A DNA stretch of 61,529 nucleotides from a virus: positions 1 to 61,529 of IMG/VR virus record IMGVR_UViG_3300025632_000015; one strand, given 5' to 3'. The notes below the pieces were generated by a model. It was not told the DNA's origin. It did no database searches and worked only from the letters and a program-made list of their open reading frames with translations. This document shows positions 54,439 to 61,230 of the stretch, one piece after another (within the stretch, counting starts at the first letter, position 1; every line of letters begins with the position of its first letter). Position numbers and translations under genes: made by a program.

Positions 54439-56415
54439 ATGAGTGGTTGGTTTGGTACTTCAAATAGGGGGACAAACAACCCTCTTGATGGCATAGCAGC
54501 AGGTCATGCTGCTCGCAGAAATATGCAAAAGCAGAGGTACAGCCCTATGGGTAGAACGACCATCGACCAGATGGCTGCGAAAAACATGAGCCGTTCAAAT
54601 AGTCAAGAATACAAGGGATTCAATCTAGTATCTACTTTTAACAACAACGCTCATACAAGGGATTTAAACAAGAAATACCAAGACTCTTGGAATACTAGAG
54701 CAATTAAAAAAGGAATGACGTCTTTGACGTCAAAGACGTCTTTTAGAGCATCCGGTAGCTCAAAAGGTGAGTCAGTTAATAAAGTTAAGAACCAAATAGA
54801 TAAATCTCTTGGTCAAGAAAAGAAGATGTCAATGTTTACCGATGCTAGTTCAGAATCAATTAGAGAAGTAACCATACCTAAAACAGACCCTGGAGAAGTA
54901 GCAAGATTCAACAGAGCCGCAGCAGCGGCAGAAAAAGCAAGACAGTTCAAACCTGTTCCAATGCCTGCAGACTTCAATACTGGTATATACACAGTACGTG
55001 CAGTATATGGTGAACGCAATAAAACATATACTGTGAGTGTTATTGAAGGAACTGTAGTCAAAGAAGTCAAGACATTCAATCAAAATCAAGGAATGGCGGC
55101 AAAGGTTCTACATCAACAATTTAAGACTCTGGCTGCGAAAAAGACAAATTACGACGGTCAGAAACCACTTTCTGTCTCTAAAACCAACTATAATGTCGAA
55201 CTACAAGTCACAACAGCAGCAGCAGGACTCAGTGGGTTCTTTAACGGTGTAATGAATATGTTTGGTCTAGGTAGAACGACAATAGACCAAATGGCTGCAA
55301 AAAACATGAGAAACGCAGCAAGTCCAAGTCAATCATCAGAAAGAGCAAGATTTGCTAGAAGAGCAGACAGTGGAATAGATAGACAACGAGCAACACAAGC
55401 AGCAACACAAGCAGCAATGCAAAGTCAATCATCAGAAAGAGCAAGATTTTCTAGAAGAGCAGAGTTTGAAGCTCAGCAAAGGATGAAAGCTGCAGCAACA
55501 CAAGCAACACAAGCAGGAGAAGGAGCAAGATTTGCTAGAAGAGCAGAGTTTGAAGCTCAGCAAAGAACGAAAGCTGCAGCAACACAAGCAACACAAGCAA
55601 CACAAGCAGCAATGCAAAGTCAATCATCAGAACGAGCAAGATTTGCTAGAAGAGCAGACAGTGGTATAGACCAACAAAGACTGATAGATGCAAAAGCACA
55701 GCAAGCAGTTATCAATCAAAAAATGCTCGACAAGCAGAAATTCGAAGAAGCAAGTAGAGCATCCGTTGTCATAGCATCAAAGAGACCAGAAGTAACAGCA
55801 AATTGGTCAGCCATGCCAGCAAAATCATTTAAAGTTATCACATCTAGAAAAGATGGTACAGTTGTAAAAGAATCTGGTGTAATTAGTGATTATAAGTCAG
55901 CAGCTGAAGCATTCCAAACAGAAGTTTCTACCATAGAAAACACACCCGATTTCTACGACCAAGATGCACCATTAGTGCCAGAAGTACCTATATCAACTGG
56001 TGACGGTGGAGATATAACAAGTAATTATCAAGATCCAATAATCGCACAAGCATCGGCTGCTCAACAAGCAGCGGCACAGGCGGCTGCTGAACAAGCGGCT
56101 GAAGCAGAAAGATTTGCTCAACAAGCAGCGGCACAGGCGGCTGCTGAACAAGCGGCTGAAGCAGAAAGATTTGCTAGAAGAGCAGAGCTTGAAGCCCAGC
56201 AAAGAGCAGCGGCACAGACAGTATCAGAAAACTACAATGAATTAGTTCAATCTACAGAACCTGAACCGATTTACAGACCACTGAACCTTGAAGACTATCC
56301 TTGGATATTGAAGCAACAAGCAAGTACAGCATTAGCACCTGCTGCCGCACATAGCCATTTGGGATTGGTACTAGTTGGACTTGCTGGATTAGCTTACGTA
56401 ACCAACAGGAAGTAA
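54439..56415 (+). CDS. Ala/Gln/Arg repeat protein with C-terminal membrane anchor
   Basis: 658 residues. GRTTIDQMAAKNM occurs twice (near 54550 and 55270), the second after a hydrophobic FFNGVMNMFGL stretch, suggesting internal duplication. Residues about 300-420 and 535-600 are long helices built on SSERARFARRA and QAAAEQAAEAERFA units, likely coiled coil with alternating charge. A globular module recurs around TYTVSVIEGTVVKEVKTF and SFKVITSRKDGTVVKES. A single membrane segment lies at about 640-655. It is probably an elongated virion-membrane or core-linking protein. Confidence 0.6.
   Translation: MSGWFGTSNRGTNNPLDGIAAGHAARRNMQKQRYSPMGRTTIDQMAAKNMSRSNSQEYKGFNLVSTFNNNAHTRDLNKKYQDSWNTRAIKKGMTSLTSKTSFRASGSSKGESVNKVKNQIDKSLGQEKKMSMFTDASSESIREVTIPKTDPGEVARFNRAAAAAEKARQFKPVPMPADFNTGIYTVRAVYGERNKTYTVSVIEGTVVKEVKTFNQNQGMAAKVLHQQFKTLAAKKTNYDGQKPLSVSKTNYNVELQVTTAAAGLSGFFNGVMNMFGLGRTTIDQMAAKNMRNAASPSQSSERARFARRADSGIDRQRATQAATQAAMQSQSSERARFSRRAEFEAQQRMKAAATQATQAGEGARFARRAEFEAQQRTKAAATQATQATQAAMQSQSSERARFARRADSGIDQQRLIDAKAQQAVINQKMLDKQKFEEASRASVVIASKRPEVTANWSAMPAKSFKVITSRKDGTVVKESGVISDYKSAAEAFQTEVSTIENTPDFYDQDAPLVPEVPISTGDGGDITSNYQDPIIAQASAAQQAAAQAAAEQAAEAERFAQQAAAQAAAEQAAEAERFARRAELEAQQRAAAQTVSENYNELVQSTEPEPIYRPLNLEDYPWILKQQASTALAPAAAHSHLGLVLVGLAGLAYVTNRK
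54717..54740. repeat. 24-base perfect palindrome with three GACGTC units
   Basis: Three GACGTC hexamers nine bases apart are joined by TTT and AAA, giving a perfect 24-base inverted repeat inside the coding sequence (residues read TSLTSKTS). Perfect symmetry over this length is unlikely by chance in a coding region; it could be a protein-binding site or an mRNA hairpin. Confidence 0.75.
55326..55680 (+). repeat. Imperfect tandem repeats coding for SSERARFARRA units
   Basis: The DNA stretch starting TCATCAGAAAGAGCAAGAT recurs around 55335, 55425 and, in variant form, 55530 and 55626, each followed by GCTAGAAGAGCAGA or close variants and runs of ACACAAGCA. The units are 80-110 bases and have drifted. 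They encode the charged helical repeats of this protein. Confidence 0.75.
56062..56175 (+). repeat. Two perfect 57-base tandem repeats
   Basis: A 57-base unit encoding 19 residues (starting QQAAAQAAAEQ) occurs twice in direct succession with no mismatch (56062-56118, 56119-56175). Recent slippage or recombination is likely. Confidence 0.85.
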
Positions 56416-56419
56416 TTAT

Positions 56420-56971
56420 ATGGTTGAATTTGTATGGAGATTAAAACCCAATTGGCCAGGAAGCGGTCAGCCAGATCTTTGGAATAGAACCTCTCCTGTA
56501 AGTAGCGTAGATGCTGATGTTCTTCAAACAAATATTGCTAGGTTAGAGCAAATTGCCATATCATTATCGATAGTAGAAAAAAATATTGTGAATTTTAAAA
56601 ATAGCATAAATGCATTCAATCAAAGAATGAGATTCTCAAGAGATACCAGTGAATTAAGGCGACTTACAGAGGGAAAAAATATTACTGCTAGAAGTTTAGA
56701 GAGTGCTGAGACTGAAAGGGATGTGCTTAAATTACAAGAAAAAACAGCACTGAAAATCGTTAACCAAAATAGAGATGAAATGGCTAAGTTCTACACAGCC
56801 GGACCATATATGAGTGAAGACAAAGCGTCACTTATGACTATCATTGGTATGGTTTGTGTTGCCGGTGGTGCAGCGTATCTTATCAGATCACCAAGTACAT
56901 CACTTCCATTTCGTCGTTCATTTCGTCGTTCAATGAAACAATTGTCGCCTGTTACGGCGGCATTTAGATAG
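56420..56971 (+). CDS. Coiled-coil membrane protein
   Basis: 183 residues. Trp-rich start (VWRLKPNWPG), then a helix from about 40 to 130 with heptads (LEQIAISLSIVEKNIVNFKNS onward in composition), a membrane segment at about 140-155 and a basic tail with a repeated FRRS motif. The basic end after the membrane segment suggests contact with nucleic acid. Starts four bases after the previous stop. No family recognised. Confidence 0.6.
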   Translation: MVEFVWRLKPNWPGSGQPDLWNRTSPVSSVDADVLQTNIARLEQIAISLSIVEKNIVNFKNSINAFNQRMRFSRDTSELRRLTEGKNITARSLESAETERDVLKLQEKTALKIVNQNRDEMAKFYTAGPYMSEDKASLMTIIGMVCVAGGAAYLIRSPSTSLPFRRSFRRSMKQLSPVTAAFR

Positions 56972-57002
56972 ATTTAAGTAGAAAATAATGTGAGGAATTA
57001 AT

Positions 57003-57332
57003 ATGCCAAAGAAAGGATCACACCTGAATAAGCACAAAGTAACACCGAAACCTAAACTCGCAGCAATAATTGGAAAGAAGCCAGTTTCATACGGTCAGGC
57101 AGCAAGCGCACTATGGAATGATAAGCAAATGGGAATCAAGAAACTCGAGTTAAATGGCGAGGCTGGAGATGGTCAAACTCTGAAGGTTGGCGGTAAAACC
57201 TACAAAGGCGGTCAAATCATTCATACTGGCGAAAACGATGTTTGGAAAGCATTTGCTAATGGTAAGAAGAAGATTGCCATGACCCAACTCGGTACACTAG
57301 TCAAGCAACATAGCACCGCTCCAAAGAAGTGA
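57003..57332 (+). CDS. SWIB/MDM2-like domain protein
   Basis: 109 residues with GTGAGGAATTAAT before the ATG. LAAIIGKKPVSYGQAASALW resembles the opening of SWIB domains, and the end (DVWKAFANGKKKIAMTQLG followed by TLVKQH) resembles their closing helix. The middle is more divergent, with a Gly/Lys turn. SWIB domains occur in eukaryotic chromatin remodellers and in some bacteria and viruses. The basic N-terminus suggests DNA association. The match is by eye. Confidence 0.55.
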   Translation: MPKKGSHLNKHKVTPKPKLAAIIGKKPVSYGQAASALWNDKQMGIKKLELNGEAGDGQTLKVGGKTYKGGQIIHTGENDVWKAFANGKKKIAMTQLGTLVKQHSTAPKK

Positions 57333-57348
57333 TTAAATTGAGAGTAGT

Positions 57349-57513
57349 ATGACTGTATTTCCACCATGCGAAAAATGTGGCGAAAAAATTAGTCGAAGAC
57401 CTACAGACAAACTCTGCGGAAAGTGTTATTTGCAAAAAAGAAAGGACGCTAGAGACAAAATTACAAAAAAAACAGGAAAAAGACAGTATTTTGAAGAAAC
57501 TTTTTGGTTTTAG
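57349..57513 (+). CDS. Small zinc-finger protein (54 residues)
   Basis: ATG at 57349 after GAGAGTAGT; TAG stop at 57511. CEKCG (7-11) and CGKC (23-26) form a compact Cys4 site, followed by a Lys/Arg-rich helix. This frame is preferred over a longer overlapping one starting at 57377, because it alone encodes the paired Cys knuckles. It is the last rightward gene, followed by a terminator. Presumably a DNA- or RNA-binding regulator. Confidence 0.65.
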   Translation: MTVFPPCEKCGEKISRRPTDKLCGKCYLQKRKDARDKITKKTGKRQYFEETFWF

Positions 57514-57570
57514 TCAAAAATACCTGTTTAAAAGCGATATAAGCGACTCTGTACTAGTTGGGTCACTCTG

Positions 57571-57625
57571 ATACCTATTACATATCTTGCGTACGACAGA
57601 CGCCACGCAAAAGGGTATGTTTTTT
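57571..57625 (+). terminator. Nested hairpin with T6, end of rightward genes
   Basis: Outer stem ATACC (57571-57575) with GGTAT (57614-57618), inner stem TTGCGT (57587-57592) with ACGCAA (57605-57610), then TTTTTT (57620-57625). It marks the junction between rightward and leftward blocks. The AT-rich stretch to 57656 holds nothing else that I can identify. Confidence 0.6.
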
Positions 57626-57656
57626 CGTAAACTAGCAAAAAATTATGATTTTCTAA

Positions 57657-57902
57657 TTATGGATAAAATTTACCAACGACACTAAGAATGATTCCGGTAG
57701 CCATGATGATTTGAACAATTCGCCAATTATGTAGCATATCATTTTTAGTTTCTTCTAACTTCTCAAGTAAGATTTCTTTATCTTCGTCTTGCATCTTGAT
57801 TGTCAATTCTAAATTATTTGGGATCAGACTAGACAAGTCGAAGAATGATTCTTTATTAGAAACTGTTTTATCCTTATTTTGTCTCTTCCTTTCTTTTACC
57901 AT
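57657..57902 (-). CDS. Tail-anchored coiled-coil protein
   Basis: 81 residues from the ATG at 57902, preceded by AAGGGGGCCCATTG. A charged start (KERKRQNKDK), a helix with MQDEDKEILLEKLEETK, and a membrane segment at about 62-77 make a small tail-anchored protein. Last gene of the leftward operon. No family recognised. Confidence 0.6.
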   Translation of the reverse strand: MVKERKRQNKDKTVSNKESFFDLSSLIPNNLELTIKMQDEDKEILLEKLEETKNDMLHNWRIVQIIMATGIILSVVGKFYP

Positions 57903-57918
57903 CAATGGGCCCCCTTGT

Positions 57919-58299
57919 TTACAGGACGTCTTCCGGTGTAAACCCACCGTTAGCATCTATTAGTAGAAAGTCTTTTTTAGAAAAACCAAAACTTTCGTAC
58001 TTGTGAAATTTATTTCGTAGGAAGTCTTCTGGAGTCTCTGTACCGAGTACTTCTATGAATCTGACAACGTGTGTTGGTGCAACTATATCAGGGATACACC
58101 CGTTCTTTAGTCTAACTTCTGTCCAGAAAGGTATTTTGTTGTCTATCAAGACATTACATATCTCGAAGATTCTAACTCTGTGGTCATTTGTGTGGTCTAC
58201 ATTCAACCTAACAGAGTTCATTGGATTCTTATATGCCCTCTCAACATGCTCCCTAAAGAAGTCGTTGACTATCTTTTGGTCGCTAGAAGGTAACTTCAT
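57919..58299 (-). CDS. Predicted PD-(D/E)xK-like nuclease fold protein
   Basis: 126 residues. FWTEVRLKNGCIPDIVAP then RFIEVLGTET matches a nuclease-like core seen in archaeal and phage proteins (TEaxFxNGxrADixv then vIEVLxsEt). The usual lysine after the second acidic residue is Leu, as in that subfamily, so activity is uncertain. The start overlaps the recombinase-like gene by ATGA. Confidence 0.5.
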   Translation of the reverse strand: MKLPSSDQKIVNDFFREHVERAYKNPMNSVRLNVDHTNDHRVRIFEICNVLIDNKIPFWTEVRLKNGCIPDIVAPTHVVRFIEVLGTETPEDFLRNKFHKYESFGFSKKDFLLIDANGGFTPEDVL

Positions 58300-58877
58300 T
58301 TCTTATTTCTCCAGTAGTTTAGAATACTGTAGATTTTCCATGTGTCTAAACCAGTTTTGATGGATATTTCTGACACCGACATACCAGTTTTCTTCCAATT
58401 TAGCACATTTTCTAAGATTGGCTTCTCAACAGGAGACTCGATTAAGACTCCATCGTTGAACATAAATCCATATGGTGCGGAGCCAGATTGCTTAGAAGAG
58501 GCTTTTATTCCCATGCGTATATTGAGAGAACGCATAGTTTTGTAATACTCTCCTGCAGTTTGTACATTACCTAGTTCTGTTGCTGCTTTAGAACCCTTAA
58601 TCCATGGTGTAGTTATACAATATATTGATTTCTTACCTAGTAGTTTAATCTGTTCTTTAGTTATACCCTCTAGAGAGTATAGTAGTATACCATTATAGTT
58701 ATTAATATCAGATAGTAGTTCTTCTAGACCATTAGGAATCTCATCCCAACCATCTGCGTAAAACTCATCTATCACGACATCTACGTCTTTTGCTTTCAAT
58801 TCCGTGTATTTCACCATCTCGGTGAAGTCATATTGTTTACCCGCTGGCTTGTATAGATACGCTGCTACTTTTGTCAT
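58296..58877 (-). CDS. Degenerate serine recombinase-like protein
   Basis: 193 residues. The N-terminal alpha/beta part starts AAYLYKP where serine recombinases have a strand with the catalytic Ser, which is missing here. Strands at VVIDEFYAD and GILLYSL follow the resolvase order. SGSAPYGFMFNDG and EKPILENVL resemble the following recombinase domain, and SVSEISIKTGL is a helix-turn-helix. It is probably a DNA-binding protein without recombinase chemistry. A TATAG-rich patch lies in the middle. Confidence 0.5.
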   Translation of the reverse strand: MTKVAAYLYKPAGKQYDFTEMVKYTELKAKDVDVVIDEFYADGWDEIPNGLEELLSDINNYNGILLYSLEGITKEQIKLLGKKSIYCITTPWIKGSKAATELGNVQTAGEYYKTMRSLNIRMGIKASSKQSGSAPYGFMFNDGVLIESPVEKPILENVLNWKKTGMSVSEISIKTGLDTWKIYSILNYWRNKK

Positions 58878-58878
58878 T

Positions 58879-59040
58879 TTAATTACCGACCCTATGTGCT
58901 ATGTGTTTGATAAACTCTGCTTCTGTATAACCTAGTCTAATACCCATTCCCCATGCTTGGGAGTAATTGAGTTTTATTCCTATATCACAAAATTCATGCA
59001 ATATTGTTTGTCTGCTGTTCTCTAGTGTTGATGTGTTCAA
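58879..59040 (-). CDS. Small protein with TTG start (53 residues)
   Basis: TTG at 59040 follows GAGGTGG at the correct distance and overlaps the stop of the upstream gene (TTTTTGA). The frame runs to TAA two bases before the recombinase-like start. It is helical (QTILHEFCDIG, then TEAEFIKHIAHRVG). Overlap at both ends supports it. Function unknown. Confidence 0.6.
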   Translation of the reverse strand: MNTSTLENSRQTILHEFCDIGIKLNYSQAWGMGIRLGYTEAEFIKHIAHRVGN

Positions 59041-59282
59041 AAATAGCCACCTCTAAATTGTTCATACCACCAATAAGCCATTATCAAAATCATAACGGCT
59101 CCTATTGTAAAAGTGGAGTGAGTACTAAGATAATCTCCTAGTATAGCATAAGGATAATACCAACTTTCTCCTTCGCTAACAGAGCCCAATGTAGCAAAAA
59201 TACACACAATAAGGGTTATAGTACCAATTCTTACGAGTGCATCTATGTCAATATCCCCAGTAAATGGATCTCTGAACATCAT
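59037..59282 (-). CDS. Two-pass membrane protein
   Basis: 81 residues. A short polar start with DPFTGDIDID is followed by segments at about 16-33 and 55-70, then WWYEQFRGGYF. The start overlaps the previous stop (ATGATG region). Function unknown; possible virus-induced host membrane protein. Confidence 0.6.
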   Translation of the reverse strand: MMFRDPFTGDIDIDALVRIGTITLIVCIFATLGSVSEGESWYYPYAILGDYLSTHSTFTIGAVMILIMAYWWYEQFRGGYF

Positions 59283-59821
59283 CTCGCACGGTCCTGTGGT
59301 TGAACTAGGTTATTCCTATAGTTATAATAATCTCGGTTGTGGTTAGGATTGGGAGTGCTAGTAAGATGATTCATGTTGGTGTTTGGCCCATAGCGATGGT
59401 TAAAGTTGGTAGAGTTATGTGGGTATTTTCTAGGTAGCCTAGATCTTTTTAGCTTGGGTTTAGCTATGTTGTAGTCCATTCTATATCCCAACAGTTCGTC
59501 ATAATCTATTATTAAGGAACTCACTATAGTGGATTTCCATGTAGGAACCACGTATCTTAACATCTTTTGTTGCGGGAATAATATGGGATATCCAGTTACC
59601 TGCGAGTATTTCTTATATTTACAGAAAGAGCGTCTAATAGTATTACACTCGATACAGCGACTTTTCTGAATCAACTTGTTTTCACTGATTATTTTGAAGC
59701 GGTAATCATACTCCATAGAGTATTGCGTCTTGCATTTGCACTTCAAACAATGCTGTTTTTCATGTGTCATAACCGCTATAAAACAACTAGGAACCTTGTA
59801 AACGTTGATTATGCCAGTCAT
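59279..59821 (-). CDS. Zinc-ribbon protein with basic, Asn-rich tail
   Basis: 180 residues from the ATG at 59821 overlapping the upstream TGA; MTHEKQH at 59770 is an alternative start. HCLKCKCKT, then KSRCIECNTIRRSF, follows a pattern seen in small zinc proteins of several large eukaryotic dsDNA viruses (hCxxCkxkT, then ksxCxxCxxkksxF). The tail after residue 120 is basic and rich in Asn, His, Pro and Tyr. Likely a nucleic-acid-binding protein. Confidence 0.55.
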   Translation of the reverse strand: MTGIINVYKVPSCFIAVMTHEKQHCLKCKCKTQYSMEYDYRFKIISENKLIQKSRCIECNTIRRSFCKYKKYSQVTGYPILFPQQKMLRYVVPTWKSTIVSSLIIDYDELLGYRMDYNIAKPKLKRSRLPRKYPHNSTNFNHRYGPNTNMNHLTSTPNPNHNRDYYNYRNNLVQPQDRAR

Positions 59822-60090
59822 TTGCCTTCCTTTCTCCTTTCGTAATATAACTCGACAATACCCTCTCCTGCTAAAGCAGCACCACAGAGTGCCCAGAATA
59901 AGTCTCCACTGAAATTAGTGTAGCCAAACTCATTGCTCATAGCCAAAACGAATAACACTAACCCAGTTAGAACAATCCATTCGTATCTAAATATGAGTCG
60001 GTTCGGCAATTCGTACATTTCATACTGCATCTTATTAAGAACATCGTTTAGTTTATGCTTCTCTAGCCATTCGTTAGGTTTTTTCTTCAT
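59818..60090 (-). CDS. Two-pass membrane protein
   Basis: 90 residues from the ATG at 60090, which follows GTGATTTTT; an in-frame GTG at 60099 belongs to that site. The basic helix KKKPNEWLEKHKL precedes segments at about 40-56 and 63-80, with a charged end (YYERRKEGK). No family recognised. Confidence 0.6.
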   Translation of the reverse strand: MKKKPNEWLEKHKLNDVLNKMQYEMYELPNRLIFRYEWIVLTGLVLFVLAMSNEFGYTNFSGDLFWALCGAALAGEGIVELYYERRKEGK

Positions 60091-60095
60091 AAAAA

Positions 60096-60266
60096 TCACT
60101 TTTTATACCTCTCAGTGACTAAGTCTCGACTTACTTCAAAGTCTGATTTTAGCTGTAATAACTTGTTTTTATAGGAACTGAAGTAAAAAAATATACCCAT
60201 GCTGATTATAAATAACCCCAAGATGATAGCCAGGAGGGTCAGCAGTATAGTTTCATAAATAGCCAT
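60096..60266 (-). CDS. Single-pass membrane protein (56 residues)
   Basis: ATG at 60266, TGA stop inside the next ribosome site (AAGTGATTTTT). One strong membrane segment (residues 5-29) near the N-terminus, then a charged helix (KNKLLQLKSDFEVSRDL). GGAGTAAAATATG gives the ribosome site. Small holin-like topology, but nothing proves lysis function. Confidence 0.6.
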   Translation of the reverse strand: MAIYETILLTLLAIILGLFIISMGIFFYFSSYKNKLLQLKSDFEVSRDLVTERYKK

Positions 60267-60269
60267 ATT

Positions 60270-60452
60270 TTACTCCGTAGTTTGATTTGCGACAACACCT
60301 AACAGGACATTCAGAATTGCTCGATCTTCGTCTGTTTCTGCATTTTGGTACTGCCTGATTCTAAGTTTAAGATACTCTACTGTTGACTTGTGATGCAAAC
60401 ACCACCATAAAGCATCTTCTTTTTCATATTCTTCTAACTTAGTTTTGGTCAT
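60270..60452 (-). CDS. Small helical protein
   Basis: 60 residues. The ATG overlaps the stop of the upstream gene (ATGA). Sequence is charged helix with WWCLHHKS and ILNVLLGVVA. Its C-terminal codons precede the ribosome site of the next gene. No family recognised. Confidence 0.55.
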   Translation of the reverse strand: MTKTKLEEYEKEDALWWCLHHKSTVEYLKLRIRQYQNAETDEDRAILNVLLGVVANQTTE

Positions 60453-60586
60453 GTTGTGTCGTCCTCCTTGTTATCTATAAGTTGCATTTCTTCATTTGAA
60501 TATTTTTTACTTACAACCCATACTATAATCCCATAAACTACTAGAGTGAGATAAAAACACAAATCGCCGATTAACATACTTGTCAT
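60449..60586 (-). CDS. Single-pass membrane protein (45 residues)
   Basis: ATG at 60586 with AAAGGAGGCAAGAAGATT before it. One membrane segment (about 9-25) followed by a charged acidic tail (NKEDDTT). It overlaps both neighbours by ATGA. Part of the tightly packed leftward operon. Confidence 0.6.
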   Translation of the reverse strand: MTSMLIGDLCFYLTLVVYGIIVWVVSKKYSNEEMQLIDNKEDDTT

Positions 60587-60729
60587 AATCTTCTTGCCTC
60601 CTTTGCTCTACGGACACATGTTGCACAATTCGGATTGTTTTGCGATGTCAACCTGAATTTTTTAGCACATGTAGGACAAGTGTGATTACGGCTTTTCCAG
60701 TTAGGCTTTTTAGTTGGTGCAGCAACCAT
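60583..60729 (-). CDS. Small zinc-finger protein (48 residues)
   Basis: ATG at 60729 overlapping the upstream TAA (TAATG). HTCPTCAKKF and NCATCVRR give two CxxC pairs about 14 residues apart, with basic flanks. The frame ends ATGA into the next gene. It is a compact zinc ribbon, likely a DNA- or RNA-binding regulator. Confidence 0.65.
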   Translation of the reverse strand: MVAAPTKKPNWKSRNHTCPTCAKKFRLTSQNNPNCATCVRRAKEARRL

Positions 60730-60932
60730 TATTCTTCCTCCATTTTGAATCCACCAGGGTACATTGCATCGAATTCACAGGCGACTACAGCTAGTGCATA
60801 TAGTACTTTATCGTAAGAGTCTTGGTATTTCAGGCTATTTGGCTTAACATTTAGTACGTGTCTTGCTGCTGCAACCAACGTCATAAACGAATGCCCAACC
60901 TTTGCTTTCCAGAATTCTTCATTCTTTGTCAT
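60729..60932 (-). CDS. Small helical protein
   Basis: 67 residues. Start overlaps the upstream gene by 14 bases and follows AAAAGGAGGTATAAAG. Helix-rich (FMTLVAAARHVLNV, VLYALAVVACEFDAM) with an acidic end (KMEEE). No family recognised. Confidence 0.6.
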   Translation of the reverse strand: MTKNEEFWKAKVGHSFMTLVAAARHVLNVKPNSLKYQDSYDKVLYALAVVACEFDAMYPGGFKMEEE

Positions 60933-61068
60933 CTTTATACCTCCTTTTTGCTAAAAAAGACTTTCCAGGTAGATATTCCATATCCATTGCGGTGTAGATT
61001 ACCAGAACTACAAAATAAAACAAGCATATGCCTGCACAAATGTTACCAATCATGTCTAAATTTGACAT
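60919..61068 (-). CDS. Single-pass membrane protein (49 residues)
   Basis: ATG at 61068 with GGGTGATGTAAT before it. One membrane segment (about 7-26) followed by a basic, Lys/Arg-rich tail (AKRRYKDDKE). The 3' end carries the ribosome site of the next gene (AGGAGGTATAAAG). Confidence 0.6.
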   Translation of the reverse strand: MSNLDMIGNICAGICLFYFVVLVIYTAMDMEYLPGKSFLAKRRYKDDKE

Positions 61069-61095
61069 ATTACATCACCCGCTCCTAAACTCATA

Positions 61096-61230
61096 TTAGC
61101 CCCTCCAACTAATCAATTCTACTATGTTAGTGACTATTTCTTTACACATTAAAATATAAGAGACAGCCCAATAGCTAAATATTGGTACACAAAGAAAAAT
61201 AATAAAAAGACTGAACAGTTCAGCACTCAT
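61096..61230 (-). CDS. Small hydrophobic protein (44 residues)
   Basis: ATG at 61230 overlapping the HNH gene stop (ATGA) with GAGGAGGAAGATCA before it. About 25 hydrophobic residues from position 5, then a short helix (KEIVTNIVELISW). The 27 bases between its stop and the next start hold the ribosome site only. Confidence 0.55.
   Translation of the reverse strand: MSAELFSLFIIFLCVPIFSYWAVSYILMCKEIVTNIVELISWRG

Noticed and set aside
57377-57571. 64-codon frame overlapping the zinc-finger gene
   Set aside because: The frame at 57349 encodes paired CxxC knuckles and is better placed; this one has no such features.
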